Program-made: the position numbers and the translations under genes
Notes under the pieces: generated by a model
Databases searched by the model: none
The model's input: only the letters and a program-made list of their open reading frames with translations
What the model was told of the DNA's origin: nothing
Assembly (NCBI GenBank): GCA_027858145.1
Contig: JAQIDF010000231.1
Location: forward strand, 1 to 5,713
From: Prolixibacteraceae bacterium
GTDB taxonomy: Bacteria; Bacteroidota; Bacteroidia; Bacteroidales; Prolixibacteraceae
Length of the DNA: 5,713 bases
Reading direction: 5' to 3'
In this document: piece by piece, positions 4,843 to 5,713 of the stretch
Layout: each line of letters starts with the position of its first letter
Numbering within the stretch: the first letter of the stretch is position 1

Positions 4843-5713
4843 TTAATTCCATAAAGGTTCATCTTCCCATTTTGATTTCATACCAAGTGCTTTGGGATCA
4901 ACATTTGGATATTTATCCAAAAGCTCTTTCAAGTTTTTAGTAAAACTATTTTTCGGTTGAATGATATTTAACAAATACTTCATAAGGCAAAGATGTATAT
5001 AAAGACGTTGAAATTCATGTTGTTTGGGAACATCCTTAATCCAATTATACGGCGGTTTTGATAACAATTTAGGAGCACCCGGTAGATTTCTGTTCCAAAG
5101 ACGCGAATGATGGGCACAAAAGTTCCTGATTTGAGCTATCGATTGCAGCCAGCTCGGTAAATATGTATGATTAACAGCTCCAAGCTCTTCTGCAATAACA
5201 TCTTTTGATATGACTCTATTCTTAAGATTCCCATAAAGTTTTGACAACGCACCAAAACTTGTTTGCTCTAAGCTTTTCCAAGCAGGCGGAAAACGTTTGT
5301 CATCTTTATGTTTTTTATTGTGGTTTTTAATTGTAGGATCTTTTGATCTGGACAACTCTTCTTCCAGGTTTGCTAATGTCTTTACTAAAGCCTTACTGTC
5401 AATAAATAATTCGAAATTTTGAAACCACCAAGGGTCGAACTCATGAGACAAATAATAAATAAGCTTTGTTCTCAGACTAATTTCAATCTTCTCAATAACA
5501 CTGAAAATCAATATTCTTAACTGACTATCGAAATAATATAAAGAAATAACATCAGAAAATCTACTATGTTCCTTGAAAACATGCTGTGTTTTATCACTTT
5601 GCATTGAATGCCAATATTCACCTAGTCGGTAATAGCTAATATTTGACAATATGTGTTCAGCATTATCGGTGTCTTGAATTTCCAGCCCTCTGCCTATTAA
5701 GAGATTTATTTGT
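4843..5713 (-). CDS. Abi_2-family (AbiD/AbiF-like) HEPN protein, 5' partial
   Basis: Read from the right edge leftward, this is an Abi_2-type protein (Pfam Abi_2), a family first known from lactococcal abortive-infection genes and assigned to the HEPN ribonuclease superfamily. The TTG at 5649 is not the start: 21 more sense codons lie upstream, including LLIGRGLEIQD and AEHIL leading into SNISYYRLGEYW, which is the normal Abi_2 N-terminus. The true start is therefore beyond 5713, probably by a few tens of residues. Other marks are EISLRTKLIYYLS and the HEPN motif RNFCAH (RxxxxH; R at 5127-5125, H at 5112-5110) followed by HSRLWNR. The protein ends in EDEPLWN. 289 residues are visible; I recall roughly 300-330 for the family. 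It is convergent with the transposase remnant, with only 75 bases between. The likely role is an RNA-cleaving toxin or phage-defence effector; the RNA target and trigger are unknown. The base composition looks more AT-rich than ileS, consistent with acquired DNA. Confidence 0.88.
   Translation of the reverse strand, partial: QINLLIGRGLEIQDTDNAEHILSNISYYRLGEYWHSMQSDKTQHVFKEHSRFSDVISLYYFDSQLRILIFSVIEKIEISLRTKLIYYLSHEFDPWWFQNFELFIDSKALVKTLANLEEELSRSKDPTIKNHNKKHKDDKRFPPAWKSLEQTSFGALSKLYGNLKNRVISKDVIAEELGAVNHTYLPSWLQSIAQIRNFCAHHSRLWNRNLPGAPKLLSKPPYNWIKDVPKQHEFQRLYIHLCLMKYLLNIIQPKNSFTKNLKELLDKYPNVDPKALGMKSKWEDEPLWN

Noticed and set aside
5647..5649. TTG as start codon of the Abi_2 gene
   Set aside because: The frame is open to the window edge and the upstream residues fit the family's N-terminus, so this is an internal leucine codon.

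Overview
The window looks like a chromosomal piece of a Bacteroidota genome. A Marinilabiliales/Prolixibacteraceae-like member is my guess, not a demonstrated placement. Reasons: the gene order ileS - TraR/DksA-type regulator - lspA, a DksA-like protein with a degenerate zinc finger, an enlarged LspA, start codons preceded by A-rich leaders rather than clear Shine-Dalgarno sequences, and a TAnnTTTG-type promoter element.

Region 1 (1-3496) is housekeeping. It holds the C-terminal two-thirds of isoleucyl-tRNA synthetase (open at the left edge), a small TraR/DksA-family protein, and signal peptidase II, with terminator-like hairpins between or after the genes.

Region 2 (3552-4261) is the unusual part. 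An intact tRNA gene with a CAT anticodon (probably the lysidine-type tRNA-Ile2, possibly elongator tRNA-Met) and its terminator are followed at once by a small GIY-YIG nuclease gene. The stop codon of that gene lies inside a second, partial copy of the same tRNA (the 3' half). Next come a terminator, a full-length but degenerate tRNA copy, a second near-identical terminator, and the first few bases of a further copy. In both pseudo-tRNAs the anticodon region is replaced or interrupted by a short palindrome with a CCGAT...ATCGG core. The layout resembles a very small nuclease-encoding cassette flanked by tRNA 3'-half direct repeats, next to a decaying tRNA-like array.

Region 3 (4262-5713) is accessory DNA. 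It has the C-terminal remnant of an IS630-family transposase, joined to the broken tRNA copy at a TATA. A convergent minus-strand Abi_2-family (AbiD/AbiF-like) HEPN protein gene follows. That gene runs off the right edge; the TTG at 5649 is an internal leucine codon, not its start.

The main candidate for something undescribed is the tRNA / GIY-YIG / tRNA-fragment arrangement with palindromes in place of the anticodon loop.
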